Shown here one piece after another: positions 54,198-63,308 of a DNA stretch of 64,000 nucleotides. The stretch spans positions 1,538,567 to 1,602,566 of the forward strand of contig NC_014804.1 in NCBI RefSeq assembly GCF_000151105.2, read 5' to 3'. The notes below the pieces were generated by a model. It was not told where the DNA came from. It searched no databases and was given only the letters and a program-made list of their open reading frames with translations. The translations under genes and the position numbers were made by a program. Origin of the DNA: Thermococcus barophilus MP. Lineage in GTDB: Archaea > Methanobacteriota_B > Thermococci > Thermococcales > Thermococcaceae. Numbering within the stretch: position 1 is the stretch's first letter; each line of letters begins with the position of its first letter.

Positions 54198-55348
54198 TCT
54201 CTCACCTTCCTCAGCTTTGCTATAAAGAAGCCCTGCGTCAGGTGTTTGTGAGGGTAAAATCGCTGCACTTCTTTAAGCCCTATTCCCGGAGAACCTATGA
54301 AAAACGATTGTTTTTCAAGCCTCAACCCCTTTTTGATCATATATTTAACATTTCCCTCATTTTCTTCATAGCTGAGTGTGCATGTTGAGTACACCAAAAT
54401 CCCACCCTTCCTCAAGCTCTTTATTGCAGCATTTATAAAGTGCCTCTGATAGCGGGCTGTTGCGATAATGTCCTTCGGCGTTCTGCTCTCCCAAAGCTTA
54501 GGTCGAACTCCCAGGGCTGTGCACGGAGCATCAAGCAGAATCTTGTCAGCTTTTATGCCAAGCTCCGGCAGATTCCTTGAGTCCATATGAACCAGCTTAA
54601 CATTTTTAACCCCCAATCGCTTTAAGGTTTCCTCCATTTTCCTGAGTCTGTTTTTGGACTTATCAATTGCTATTATCTCCCCCCTGTTCTGCATGAGCTG
54701 AGCTAAGTGAGTAGTTTTGCCTCCAGGAGCAGCTGCCATATCAATGATTAAATCCCCCTCATTAGGTTCAAGAATTCTCGCAGTTACCATAGAAGGCAGG
54801 CTTTGAGGGTAAAAGTAACCTTTCTCAAAGCTTTTAAGCTCACTCAGGCTTGGAAGCTTGAACTTCGGCAGAGTGACTTCAACGGCAATCCCTCTTGTGG
54901 CTTTTATCATTTCCTTTGCATTCATCTTTGCTGTCCCAATTCCAACCAAAAGGCCCTTCGGGTCTCTTATTTGGACTTCATCACCTTCTTTAATACTCTT
55001 ATCTGCCTTGAGAACACCGGGAGCATAGAGCATGGCACCTTGATACACACTTTCAGCTGCATATTTATTTGCAACAACAGTGGGAAGCCTGGGATTGTAA
55101 TCATCAGGAAAATTTGGACCCTCTCTATCAAAATAAATACCCTCATCAAGGTATGGGCTTCTCTTAGGCTTAAGACCTTCTCTTTTAAGCTCATCAATCA
55201 ATTTGTCTCTGCTGATCTTGAGGGTATTAACCCTTATGTAGTATTTTTCCACAGGTTCTCTCAGCTTCTGCATTATTATCTCAGCTTCTTCCCCAAAGAG
55301 CTTTCTGTAGTACTCCTGGAGTTCCTCTGGAAATGCTTCAAGATACAT
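54194..55348 (-). CDS. RNA m5C methyltransferase of the RsmB/NOP2/Sun family with PUA domain
   Basis: A 384-residue SAM-dependent cytosine-5 methyltransferase. The PUA domain is inserted at about 95-170 (APGVLKADKSIKEGDEVQI). The catalytic domain has motif I MAAAPGGKTTHLAQL, motif IV LDAPCTALGVRP with a Cys, and motif VI YSTCTLSYEENE, with the nucleophilic Cys. The PUA plus the two Cys resembles NSUN6-type tRNA methyltransferases, so a tRNA target is likely; the exact position is not known. GGTGATATC precedes ATG 55348. It heads the four-gene operon. Confidence 0.92.
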   Translation of the reverse strand: MYLEAFPEELQEYYRKLFGEEAEIIMQKLREPVEKYYIRVNTLKISRDKLIDELKREGLKPKRSPYLDEGIYFDREGPNFPDDYNPRLPTVVANKYAAESVYQGAMLYAPGVLKADKSIKEGDEVQIRDPKGLLVGIGTAKMNAKEMIKATRGIAVEVTLPKFKLPSLSELKSFEKGYFYPQSLPSMVTARILEPNEGDLIIDMAAAPGGKTTHLAQLMQNRGEIIAIDKSKNRLRKMEETLKRLGVKNVKLVHMDSRNLPELGIKADKILLDAPCTALGVRPKLWESRTPKDIIATARYQRHFINAAIKSLRKGGILVYSTCTLSYEENEGNVKYMIKKGLRLEKQSFFIGSPGIGLKEVQRFYPHKHLTQGFFIAKLRKVRE

Positions 55349-55357
55349 GATATCACC

Positions 55358-55870
55358 TTAAAGGTCAAAGAGGCTGTATTTTTTGATAAGTTCGATAAAA
55401 TCAAAGAGATACCTTTCCAGTTCTTCAACGGTCAGCTCACCAACTTCAAAGTTTATAATCTTCTCTTCGCTTTCCTTTATTTCCTTAAACACTTCATTTG
55501 GTTCTTTTGGACTCTGATAGTTATAAAAATCCTCAAGAAAATTCTCGCTTCCATAGATGTAGGATTTTCTGAATTTTTCAATAAATTCCTTTACAAACTC
55601 CTCGCTTATTTTCTCCTTAAGAATGCCAAACACAAAATAAAATCCCTGCAGAGTGGCTCCAACCTCTCCACCAGGCTTAATCTCAAACGCTGGATGAGGA
55701 TAAAGCATCTCTCTCCATTCTCCGTCAAGATATATATAGGCGTTGAAAACCTCCTCAACAGGCTCAACCTTAAACCCGAGGGGCTTAAGCTTCTCTCTGA
55801 GCTCCTCATTGAGTCTGAAAGTCTCGCCCCAGATAAAGTTGAGTAAGTTGTGAACATCAAGTAGATTCAT
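55358..55870 (-). CDS. Thermococcales-specific protein (DUF3201-like)
   Basis: A 170-residue soluble protein, probably of the DUF3201 family known mainly from Thermococcaceae; I am not certain of this name. Features are the N-terminal LLDVHNLLNFIWGETFRLNE, a central strand region FNAYIYLDGEWREMLYPHPA and FEIKPGGEVGATLQGFYFVF, and an acidic helical C-terminus. GGAGGTGAAGTT precedes ATG 55870. Function is unknown. The RNA methyltransferase gene starts 9 nt after its stop, so co-transcription is likely. Confidence 0.65.
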   Translation of the reverse strand: MNLLDVHNLLNFIWGETFRLNEELREKLKPLGFKVEPVEEVFNAYIYLDGEWREMLYPHPAFEIKPGGEVGATLQGFYFVFGILKEKISEEFVKEFIEKFRKSYIYGSENFLEDFYNYQSPKEPNEVFKEIKESEEKIINFEVGELTVEELERYLFDFIELIKKYSLFDL

Positions 55871-55913
55871 AACTTCACCTCCAGAGAAAGAAAAGAGGGA
55901 GAAAATTTAAAGT

Positions 55914-56807
55914 TTAGGTTTTAAGCTCAAGCATTGAATTTATCTGTTCAATTATATTGGTTTTAATTTTCTTCTCAATATCGGCAACTTTGATCCTAAA
56001 CTCCTTATTAAGGACGTTGGCTTTCAGGTAAATAATCACTGAAACATCACTTTCTTCGCCACGCTTTATGTGTTCTGCCCATACCTTTGGCAGAACGGAC
56101 GTATCAAGGAGCGTTTTAACCTTAACAACCCCATATCCGTTTGCTGGAAGCACTGTATTCTCAACTAAGGTGCCCGTAGCGACAGGATAATTATCTATGT
56201 TGACATTAAATTCCACTCCAGATACTGGAATTGGGAAGCTGTTGGGGTTGTATAGCTTAACATCACTGTATACTGTAATGTACTTATCACCAACTGGTCC
56301 CCATCTTGAGGAAATTCCTTCCACAGCGGGCGTTTTAATTAAATCTCCCGTGCTTTCGGTCTTTATATTAAACTGGGATAGTATATCTGTCTTAACTTGC
56401 TGAGTAAATTCCTTTTTAAATACCAATATTCCGAAAATAGAAACTCCCAGAGCTATTTTTACATAGCTTTTCTCTCCGCCCCTAATGTGGTTCTTCAGAG
56501 CTTCAACAGCCTTGTAATTGTCCAGAATTAAAACACCGTCAACCTTATCCTGCATAAAGCCAAGCTTCATATTTTCAACCTTTCCAATCTTTACCCCTGC
56601 CCACTCAATTGTGACATTATCAACCCTGAGAGCTATCGGTAGCTTTTTTCCCAAGTCTATGTGAAGCCAAAGTTCAGTTGTTTTGTCATCAACGTATCCC
56701 CATTCTGCCGTAATTTTTGGCTTCAAATTCAAAGCAGCGTAGCCCAGATAACCAAGCCAGAGTATAAAAATAAGAAACAAGACTGCTATTATTTTAACGA
56801 TCCTCAT
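55914..56807 (-). CDS. LEA14-like (WHy domain) membrane-anchored protein
   Basis: A 297-residue protein with one N-terminal helix (IVKIIAVLFLIFILWLGYLG) and an external part containing an LEA type 2/WHy domain: VYSDVKLYNPNSFPIPVSGV followed by EFNVNIDNYPVATGTLVENT, with the N-P-N-x-[FY] core of the family. A first beta domain (about 30-145) precedes it. Such proteins are associated with desiccation or stress but have no clear role in archaea. GGGGTGGGAAC precedes ATG 56807. It is a single gene 36 nt downstream of the CARDB protein gene. Confidence 0.78.
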   Translation of the reverse strand: MRIVKIIAVLFLIFILWLGYLGYAALNLKPKITAEWGYVDDKTTELWLHIDLGKKLPIALRVDNVTIEWAGVKIGKVENMKLGFMQDKVDGVLILDNYKAVEALKNHIRGGEKSYVKIALGVSIFGILVFKKEFTQQVKTDILSQFNIKTESTGDLIKTPAVEGISSRWGPVGDKYITVYSDVKLYNPNSFPIPVSGVEFNVNIDNYPVATGTLVENTVLPANGYGVVKVKTLLDTSVLPKVWAEHIKRGEESDVSVIIYLKANVLNKEFRIKVADIEKKIKTNIIEQINSMLELKT

Positions 56808-56876
56808 TGTTCCCACCCCATCAAATATAATGATATTCAAAACCGTTTAAAGTTTTCTGAAAAAGAAAAAGAGAAA

Positions 56877-59627
56877 TTATCTGCGTCTTTTCATGTAAGT
56901 AGCAAGAATTGCCAAAACAACTAAAAAACCAACCCCCATTCCAGCATACTTCAGGGTGTGTGCCTGCTTTGTGTTTTCCTCAACTGGTATTTTTATGCTG
57001 TCCTCAAAAACGTAAACGTTATCGTCTCCGCTTTCTTTATCCCCAACTGCTCTCATCCTTATCTGGATGACATAAGTCTTCGGCACTGCATCTTTATCTA
57101 TGCTGAGCTCTACAACTCCCTCTCCACTCTGTCCAGGTTTTAGATTTCCAATGTAGTCAGTCCTCTTTGTTAATGTGAAAGGCTGGGAAGACTTCACGAT
57201 GCCTTCAATCATCACACTGCTTGCTTTCTCTCCACCAACGTTTTTCACAGTGATGTAAACTTTTATTTCTTCACCTTGCATTGGAGTTTTGTCAAAGCGA
57301 ACATTTTCAACAACAAGCTTTGGCTTTTCGTGGATTATTATTGGAACATTCAACATAATTTTCTGGCTGTTTCCAAGAGCGTCCTTATACTGAATCTCTA
57401 TGGGAAGCTTATAACTTCCCCCTCTTGCATCCTCATTAACGTTAATCCTAAAGACAGCATTTGCTGAATCCCCTTGCCTCAGCGTCCCAAGGTTTATTAT
57501 CTGCTCGCTTGTGTCGCTAAGCTCAAACGGACTTTGGGGCTTCGGGATGAGAAGAACATACTTAGCCTCCCCACTTCCAATGTTCTCAACGCTTAAGCTT
57601 ACCTCAACGTTGTGCATTCCCGGGTAAACTCTGCTCGGTGAAGTTGAGACCTTTGAAATTATGAGCTGCTCCTTTCCGAGAACACTGATGCCAATTAAGC
57701 GCTCATCACTAATCTTTGAATCGTCTGGAGATGAAAGGTACTCAACGCCTATTCTCAATGGATAAATTCCATTTTCAAGTCTATCGTTTGCCTTTAGGTG
57801 GAATGTCAAAGTTACCTCTTGATTTGGAGCAATCTCTGGAACATACTTCACGTTATCTTCTCCAATAGGCAAGAATGCATCAACATTTCTCTTTGCAAGC
57901 TCTTTTAATATTTGGTTTAATGCCTCTTGGAGGTTCTCACTTATGGCTTGGCTCCCTTGAATCGGCAGGTTTTGAAGCGACGAAAGGTCAACTTTTTTAA
58001 TTTCTCCCTGAACCGGAACTTGGGTAGGAATTATTTTCAGTACAAATGCCCTTGCATTTTCTTCTCCAACGTTTCTGAGCTTTATTGTAAGGGTGAACTC
58101 ATCCCCTGGCTCAATTTTCTTTGGCTCCATATCAATGCTTTCAATTTCTATGAATGCCTCCCTTTTTCTAAGCACTTGAACTGAGAACTCAAAGCTTTGG
58201 CTCTTTGAGTCCTTTGAATCCCCACTGTAGTAGGTGAGCTTTAGGGTTACAGGATAGCTACCAGTCTCTGCATCTTCGCTCACATGAAGCCTGAAAGTTA
58301 GCTCAACCTCCTCATTTGGCTCAACAATCGCCCTATAGTATTGGTCAGTCCTATTGGCCACGAGAATTGGCGTTTTTGCTTCCATTGGCAGATTGCTTTG
58401 AGGTAGCTGGGCATTCTGAATCCGCTGCTCTTCGATATTTAAAGAGCCTTTGGGTTCAATGGTTGCTAAAAAGTCTTTGGCAGTATCCCCTCCCATGTTT
58501 CTAAGTTTTATTTTAACTTCAAAGTCTTCACCGGGATGAACTATTTTTGGCTTCTCAATGCTCTCAATTACGAACGATGCATCGCTATCCCTTGCTACAG
58601 TAATTCCAACAAAGTTGAAGCTCTGCATCTGCCGGATATTTTGCCCCACACCGAAGAAATAGATTACAGTTACATATAGTGGATAAACACCAGGCTGGGC
58701 ATTCTCATTAGCTTTGAACTTGAACTCCAGTGTTGCACTCTCCTTTCCATCAAGAAATTCGATGTACTTTATTGAGGTATTTACCGGCATTAAAGCAGAC
58801 TGTACAACCCCGCTTTGGCTCAAAGCCTGAGCTAAAGCTTGTCCCGTTGAACTCTGATTTTCTCCACTTCCAACGTTCAGCATAACCGGAGAGACCATAA
58901 CGGTTATATATTTTGCTTTCAGCGCACCTTCATTCTTTAGATGAACCTTTACGGTAAATTCCTGCCCCGGATTCACACTTTTAGGGGCTTCTATGCTCGT
59001 GGTTATGAGTGCAGGTATCAGCGAAGCTTTCCACTCATAGGGACCGCTTATGCTTATCCTTGCTCCGTTTGGGTATATCTCAAGCGCAGTTATGGTAACC
59101 TTTTGTCCATCAACGTTAAGCTCAATGGTCTCATTCTCGCCAATGTACGTAAATTGCGGAACTCTCATTGGCATTAGAATGTCTTCTTTGTTTATACCCA
59201 ACTCAGGATGTTCATTAATTGTCTTAAAAACAGCATCTGCAATTTCTTCAGGAGAAGCTGTAGCAAGCCAAGCCAAAAACTGGGCGTAGGAGAGTGGATT
59301 CGTAGCGTTGTAGCCGAGGGTTTCTGCCATCGCTCTCAGGAACTGTGGATCCTCCAGCAGAGACTGTATCTTACTGGGATTTGGCACATAGATCACAGTA
59401 TAGTTGGCATTGATTATTTTTCCATCCTTCATTATCACAAACATTGCCTTGTACTGATTCGTAAGGTAGTCCTTCTGAACATCGTTCAGCGTGATTATAA
59501 GGGGACCAACTAAGATTGCATCCCCTTTATTTAAATATCCCTCAAAAAGCACAGTGTCCTGAGCTAAAACCATGTTAAAAGTCGCCACAATAATCATTAC
59601 ACCCAGCAATATCCCAAATTTCTTCAT
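56877..59627 (-). CDS. Surface protein with five CARDB/S-layer-type repeats, anchored at the C-terminus
   Basis: A 916-residue secreted protein. The signal peptide is MKKFGILLGVMIIVATFNMV, with cleavage near LAQ. Residues about 25-205 are unassigned. Five repeats of about 100-140 residues begin near 208, 350, 490, 655 and 770; each opens like SIEKPKIVHPGEDFEVKIKL and LRNVGEENA. These are COG1361/CARDB-like adhesion modules with a 'PG..F.V.I.L.N.G...A' core. The end has a helix (AGMGVGFLVVLAILATYM) and KRRR. It overlaps the MMPL exporter gene by 4 nt, so they work together. Confidence 0.85.
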   Translation of the reverse strand: MKKFGILLGVMIIVATFNMVLAQDTVLFEGYLNKGDAILVGPLIITLNDVQKDYLTNQYKAMFVIMKDGKIINANYTVIYVPNPSKIQSLLEDPQFLRAMAETLGYNATNPLSYAQFLAWLATASPEEIADAVFKTINEHPELGINKEDILMPMRVPQFTYIGENETIELNVDGQKVTITALEIYPNGARISISGPYEWKASLIPALITTSIEAPKSVNPGQEFTVKVHLKNEGALKAKYITVMVSPVMLNVGSGENQSSTGQALAQALSQSGVVQSALMPVNTSIKYIEFLDGKESATLEFKFKANENAQPGVYPLYVTVIYFFGVGQNIRQMQSFNFVGITVARDSDASFVIESIEKPKIVHPGEDFEVKIKLRNMGGDTAKDFLATIEPKGSLNIEEQRIQNAQLPQSNLPMEAKTPILVANRTDQYYRAIVEPNEEVELTFRLHVSEDAETGSYPVTLKLTYYSGDSKDSKSQSFEFSVQVLRKREAFIEIESIDMEPKKIEPGDEFTLTIKLRNVGEENARAFVLKIIPTQVPVQGEIKKVDLSSLQNLPIQGSQAISENLQEALNQILKELAKRNVDAFLPIGEDNVKYVPEIAPNQEVTLTFHLKANDRLENGIYPLRIGVEYLSSPDDSKISDERLIGISVLGKEQLIISKVSTSPSRVYPGMHNVEVSLSVENIGSGEAKYVLLIPKPQSPFELSDTSEQIINLGTLRQGDSANAVFRINVNEDARGGSYKLPIEIQYKDALGNSQKIMLNVPIIIHEKPKLVVENVRFDKTPMQGEEIKVYITVKNVGGEKASSVMIEGIVKSSQPFTLTKRTDYIGNLKPGQSGEGVVELSIDKDAVPKTYVIQIRMRAVGDKESGDDNVYVFEDSIKIPVEENTKQAHTLKYAGMGVGFLVVLAILATYMKRRR

Positions 59628-61882
59628 TTCTCTTCACCTCTTTTCTTTATTTGTTTACCGTAAAATATCTGAAGCAAAGCAGGGGTAACAAGATATGACG
59701 CCAGCATTGATGCAAATATTCCAAATGCAAGGGTTTTTCCAAAATCGTGCATAGGTGTGAGCTCACCAAAGAGTAAAGCCAAAAATCCTCCAGCGGTTGT
59801 TAATGCACCGATGAAAATACCAGGACCTACACTTTTAACAGCCGTAACAATCGGATAAGGATTGCCCTCTTCAAGCTCCTCCATAAATCTGTGGGTGAGA
59901 TGCATCCCATAATCAACACCCAAACCAACAATCATTGAAATGGTTCCAGCCAGAACTTGGCTGAAGGGTATTCCAGCCCAGCCCATGAAGCCAATTGTCC
60001 ATAAAGCTCCAAGGAACATGGGAGTTGCCATTGCAATTGAGAGCTTTGCACTTCTAAAGAGCAGTATCACTATAAGCACTACGAGGAGAGTTCCATAGGT
60101 AGAGATTCTTTGAAGTTCAGTGTTTGTAAGCTTATCAAGTGCATAATTAAGATATGTATCCCCAGCCAATGAGACCTCAATCCCCGGAGGAAATTCTGAA
60201 TTCTGGATTTCCTCTTCAAAAGCCCGTATGATTTTTCTGAACTCGTCCTGACTAACCCCCATGAAATTTCCTTTAAAGCGAATCAATGTCATAGAGTAAT
60301 CAGAGCTAACAAGAGGCGTCCCCTGGTATTCTTCAAGAGCTTGCTGTATCTTTTCCTTATCCTCTGGGATGTAGCCGTATTTTCTGATCACAACATCAGC
60401 TATGCTCTCTGCCTCTACGGCATTGTTATAATAGGAGTCCGAGAGAACACTTTGCTCAAAAATATAGATTGCTTTTACAACATTCGGATCCCTAACATCA
60501 TCAGCCTTTACAAGGACATCAAGCTCGTCTTCACCTCCAAATTCATATCTAACATCGTTCATGACTTGGATTTCGGGGATGTTCTGGGGTATCATCTTTT
60601 CAAATCTCACCTCTGTTGTTACCATTGTGAGACCATAACCAAAGAACAGGGTTATAACAAAAACCAAAGCCAAAAATTTCCATGGATTATCTCTAACTGT
60701 TCTTCCCATCAATTCAAAGACCTTTGCTATGAATCCAGAGTGGGATCTTGTTTCTGGTATTTCATAGTGTCCAGTAATGAGTTTTCTCAAGTCCTCTTCA
60801 AGGATTATGATTGCCGGAGTTATAACAACAGCATTAAGTGCCGCAAGTCCAAGACCCATGATAAGAGCTAAGCTGAGTCTCCTAAGTCCAGGAAGAACTG
60901 AAATGCTGAGAGCAGAGAAACCGGCTATTGTTGTAAGTGCCGCCCCAAGTAGGGCTTTGCCGGTCTCGGCTATAGACTCTTCCGCAGCTTCCTCTATACT
61001 CCTCCCTTTTTTCCTTTCTTCATAATACCTGTTTGTTACATGAACTCCATAATCAATACCCATACCAACCAGCATTGCCCCGACAGTTGTGGTTTCAATA
61101 TCAAGGGGGATCCTCAAAATTCCCATGAATCCAAGGGTCATTATAACCCCAAATATCAGGGGTATTAACGGAATAACTGCTTTTATTGGAGAACGGTAGA
61201 AATAAAGGAGCAAGGAAGCAACAAAGAGAAATGCTATCGCCATAGTCAAATACATGTCATGCTGCATGAATAGGAGGAACTTATACAGTATCCCCACTGT
61301 CCCAGTCTGGACAACCTCAACATTCTGGGGGAATTTAACGCTATCAATATCATTTTGGATTTCATTGTAAACCCTAACTAAAGCTTGGGTATTCTTTTCT
61401 CTGTTCATTGTGGCGATTATCAGAGTAGTGGTGTAGTCCGAGCTTATAAGCTGATTTCTGACATCCTCGGGAAGCATATTAAGAACGAATTTAGATTCCT
61501 CCCTATTCTTCGGCAATCTTCCAAGAACATTTATGTAAACATCAGCAATGCTCATTGTGTTGGTTATATACTCATGCTGCCTCAATTTTTGCTCAAGGTC
61601 ATAGATTCCTTGAATAACCTGTGGATCCCTAATATCATAAACTCCCCCTTCTTTAATATCCTTAATCTTGACAACAACTATCAAAACCTCATTGCTTTGG
61701 AACTCATTCTGAACAGTGAAGTAATCCTGAACAGCCGGCAAATTTTCTGGAAGCTGATTTGCCAGATTGGTTTCAAATTTAAGCTGAGCTATGCCATAGA
61801 AGGAGACAACTAAGAGAAATACAGCCACCAATCCGAAGGCAATTCTGTATTCCACTATTATTTTTGCAAGTTTCTTGAGCAT
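59624..61882 (-). CDS. MMPL/RND family exporter
   Basis: A 752-residue membrane transporter of the RND superfamily, similar to the hydrophobe exporter (HAE3/MMPL-like) families. It has two halves, each with a helix, an external domain and five helices: the first half begins IVEYRIAFGLVAVFLLVVSF, and the paired motifs VGMGIDYGVHVTNRYYEE and VGLGVDYGMHLTHRFMEE carry the charged residues in helix 4 used for proton coupling. ATG 61882 is preceded by GGTGAGAGGT; the frame upstream crosses the palindromic operator and is not the real start. It is coupled to the CARDB protein gene. Confidence 0.92.
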   Translation of the reverse strand: MLKKLAKIIVEYRIAFGLVAVFLLVVSFYGIAQLKFETNLANQLPENLPAVQDYFTVQNEFQSNEVLIVVVKIKDIKEGGVYDIRDPQVIQGIYDLEQKLRQHEYITNTMSIADVYINVLGRLPKNREESKFVLNMLPEDVRNQLISSDYTTTLIIATMNREKNTQALVRVYNEIQNDIDSVKFPQNVEVVQTGTVGILYKFLLFMQHDMYLTMAIAFLFVASLLLYFYRSPIKAVIPLIPLIFGVIMTLGFMGILRIPLDIETTTVGAMLVGMGIDYGVHVTNRYYEERKKGRSIEEAAEESIAETGKALLGAALTTIAGFSALSISVLPGLRRLSLALIMGLGLAALNAVVITPAIIILEEDLRKLITGHYEIPETRSHSGFIAKVFELMGRTVRDNPWKFLALVFVITLFFGYGLTMVTTEVRFEKMIPQNIPEIQVMNDVRYEFGGEDELDVLVKADDVRDPNVVKAIYIFEQSVLSDSYYNNAVEAESIADVVIRKYGYIPEDKEKIQQALEEYQGTPLVSSDYSMTLIRFKGNFMGVSQDEFRKIIRAFEEEIQNSEFPPGIEVSLAGDTYLNYALDKLTNTELQRISTYGTLLVVLIVILLFRSAKLSIAMATPMFLGALWTIGFMGWAGIPFSQVLAGTISMIVGLGVDYGMHLTHRFMEELEEGNPYPIVTAVKSVGPGIFIGALTTAGGFLALLFGELTPMHDFGKTLAFGIFASMLASYLVTPALLQIFYGKQIKKRGEEK

Positions 61883-61892
61883 ACCTCTCACC

Positions 61893-61916
61893 AACTTTCG
61901 GAAATTTCCGAAAGTT
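61893..61916. promoter_or_regulatory. Perfect 24-bp palindrome overlapping the exporter promoter (operator)
   Basis: The two arms are AACTTTCGGAAA and its exact reverse complement TTTCCGAAAGTT, with no spacer. It lies between the TATA-like element of the MMPL operon (61917-61926, minus strand) and its ribosome site, covering the expected transcription start. The two small regulators divergent from the exporter are the obvious binders. The position suits repression. Confidence 0.75.
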
Positions 61917-61926
61917 TTATATGTAT
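61917..61926 (-). promoter_or_regulatory. TATA box of the MMPL exporter operon
   Basis: On the minus strand ACATATAAAA directly abuts the palindrome. Transcription would start about 25 nt further on, inside the palindrome's distal arm, followed by the GGTGAGAGGT ribosome site and ATG 61882. Confidence 0.5.
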
Positions 61927-61929
61927 GAA

Positions 61930-61940
61930 AATTTAAAAAT
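61930..61940 (+). promoter_or_regulatory. TATA box of the regulator pair
   Basis: AATTTAAAAAT lies 17-27 nt upstream of ATG 61957 and just outside the palindrome. A GGTGATC ribosome site follows. The palindrome would sit immediately upstream of this promoter, so one protein could act on both operons. Confidence 0.45.
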
Positions 61941-61956
61941 CTTTTGGTGATCATCG

Positions 61957-62184
61957 ATGATTGCCTTTATCTTAATTACAACTAAAACCGGGAAGGAGAA
62001 TGAAGTTGCAAAGAATCTCAAGAAAATCTCAAAGGTTAAAGAGGTGTACACTCTTTATGGGAACTACGATGTCATCGCCAAAGTGGAAGTTGAAAATCTG
62101 CAAAGATTAAACGAGCTTGGAAACGAAATCTTAAAAGAGAATAAAGGAATTTTATATACCGAAACTCTAATCTGTGCGAGGTGA
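61957..62184 (+). CDS. Stand-alone RAM/Lrp ligand-binding domain protein
   Basis: A 75-residue protein like that at 29149-29376. Motifs ILITTKTGKENEVAKNL and VKEVYTLYGNYDVIAKVEV match the Lrp/AsnC effector domain; there is no DNA-binding part. It could sense an amino acid or amphiphile and pass the signal to the HTH protein of the next gene. The stop TGA is at 62182-62184, inside the ribosome site of that gene, so the two are coupled. It is divergent from the MMPL operon. Confidence 0.85.
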   Translation: MIAFILITTKTGKENEVAKNLKKISKVKEVYTLYGNYDVIAKVEVENLQRLNELGNEILKENKGILYTETLICAR

Positions 62185-62189
62185 TCCTG

Positions 62190-62717
62190 TTGGGGATTGA
62201 GGAGGCAAGAAGGATTATGATGAATCACTTTGCAAACGCCGCAAGAAGGTTTGGACTAAGCGAGCTCTATGGGTACATCTATGGTGTTTTGTTCTTTGCA
62301 GATGAACCGCTAAGCTTAGGAGAAATTGCGGAAAAGACAGGATACTCTATTTCTCATGTAAGTTCCGCCTTAAAGCTCCTTGAAAGTGTTGGCTTAGTTA
62401 CAAGGATTAAAAAGCCAGGAGACAAAAAAGCATACTTCACAGCAATAAAGAATCTAAAAGAATGGAGAAAAGCTGCATATTACAACAAGCTTCTTGAAGA
62501 TGTCCGACAAACAAGGGTAAACGTCCAAAAAGCTCTTGAAGAAATCAAAGAGGACAAGAGTGAAGAAGCCGAGAAAATAAGAGAAAAGCTGAAATTTATG
62601 CTTAAAAGAAATGAAATAACAGAGAAAATTATAAAATTGCTTGTAAGAAGTGATGAAGAGAGGCTCCTCGAAAAATTAATCCTCTGCCTACATGAACTTG
62701 AGAATGAAAGAGCTTAA
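62190..62717 (+). CDS. GbsR/MarR-like winged-helix transcriptional regulator
   Basis: A 175-residue DNA-binding protein. Residues about 20-95 form the wHTH: LSELYGYIYGVLFFADEPLS, LGEIAEKTGYSISHVSSALK and LLESVGLVTRIKKPGDKKAY. A helical C-terminal dimerisation part follows. The build is that of GbsR-type regulators. TTG 62190 is chosen because GAGGTGAT lies just upstream; GTG 62181 is possible. It probably binds the 24-bp palindrome and controls the exporter operon. This is inference from position. Confidence 0.85.
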   Translation: MGIEEARRIMMNHFANAARRFGLSELYGYIYGVLFFADEPLSLGEIAEKTGYSISHVSSALKLLESVGLVTRIKKPGDKKAYFTAIKNLKEWRKAAYYNKLLEDVRQTRVNVQKALEEIKEDKSEEAEKIREKLKFMLKRNEITEKIIKLLVRSDEERLLEKLILCLHELENERA

Positions 62718-62750
62718 AAAGGAAAGCGAGAAAATCATGCAGGTGATTAA

Positions 62751-63257
62751 ATGAATCCTCTGTTTGAGGCGCTTTGGTACATTCTTCCAGCATATTTCGC
62801 AAATGCATCCCCTGTGATATTTAAGGGAAAGACCCCAATGGACTTTGGTAAGGAATTCATTGATGGAAAGCGTCTATTGGGAGATGGAAAAACCTGGAGA
62901 GGGTTCTTCGGAGGACTACTCACAGGTATTTTTATAAGCATTATCCAATATCACATAACCCCAAACTTCTATGGCTCCTTTGCTGTGGCATTAAAATTAG
63001 GATTTGCCCTTTCTTTAGGAGCCCTTATTGGTGATTTAATTGGAAGTTTTGTGAAGAGAAGAGTAGGGATGGAGAGGGGATATCCCGCTGTGGGATTGGA
63101 CCAGTGGGGGTTTTTAATCGCAGCCCTAATTTTTGCATATCCTATAAAGACACTCTCAACTGGGCAAGTTTTGTTTTTACTGGCAGTTACGCCCTTTATT
63201 CACTGGTTTGCCAACGTATTTGCATATAAAATGGGATGGAAGAGCGTTCCCTGGTAG
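62751..63257 (+). CDS. carS: CDP-archaeol synthase
   Basis: Transfers CMP from CTP to unsaturated archaetidic acid (digeranylgeranylglyceryl phosphate) to give CDP-archaeol, a step of membrane lipid synthesis. The 168-residue protein has five hydrophobic helices and the family's conserved loops FANASPVIFKGKTPMDFGK, DGKRLLGDGKTWRGFFGG and FVKRRVGMERGYPAVGLDQW, with the Asp and Lys residues of the catalytic site. GGTGATTAA precedes ATG 62751. It is downstream of the regulator but has its own start signals. Confidence 0.92.
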   Translation: MNPLFEALWYILPAYFANASPVIFKGKTPMDFGKEFIDGKRLLGDGKTWRGFFGGLLTGIFISIIQYHITPNFYGSFAVALKLGFALSLGALIGDLIGSFVKRRVGMERGYPAVGLDQWGFLIAALIFAYPIKTLSTGQVLFLLAVTPFIHWFANVFAYKMGWKSVPW

Positions 63258-63308
63258 TGCCATAAATCTTTTTATAAAAAGAGAAATATTAAATTTCTTG
63301 GTGATAGC

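Noticed and set aside
54803-55846. A 347-codon plus-strand frame
   Set aside because: Antisense to the m5C methyltransferase and DUF3201-like genes, with Phe/Leu-rich shadow composition and no start signals.
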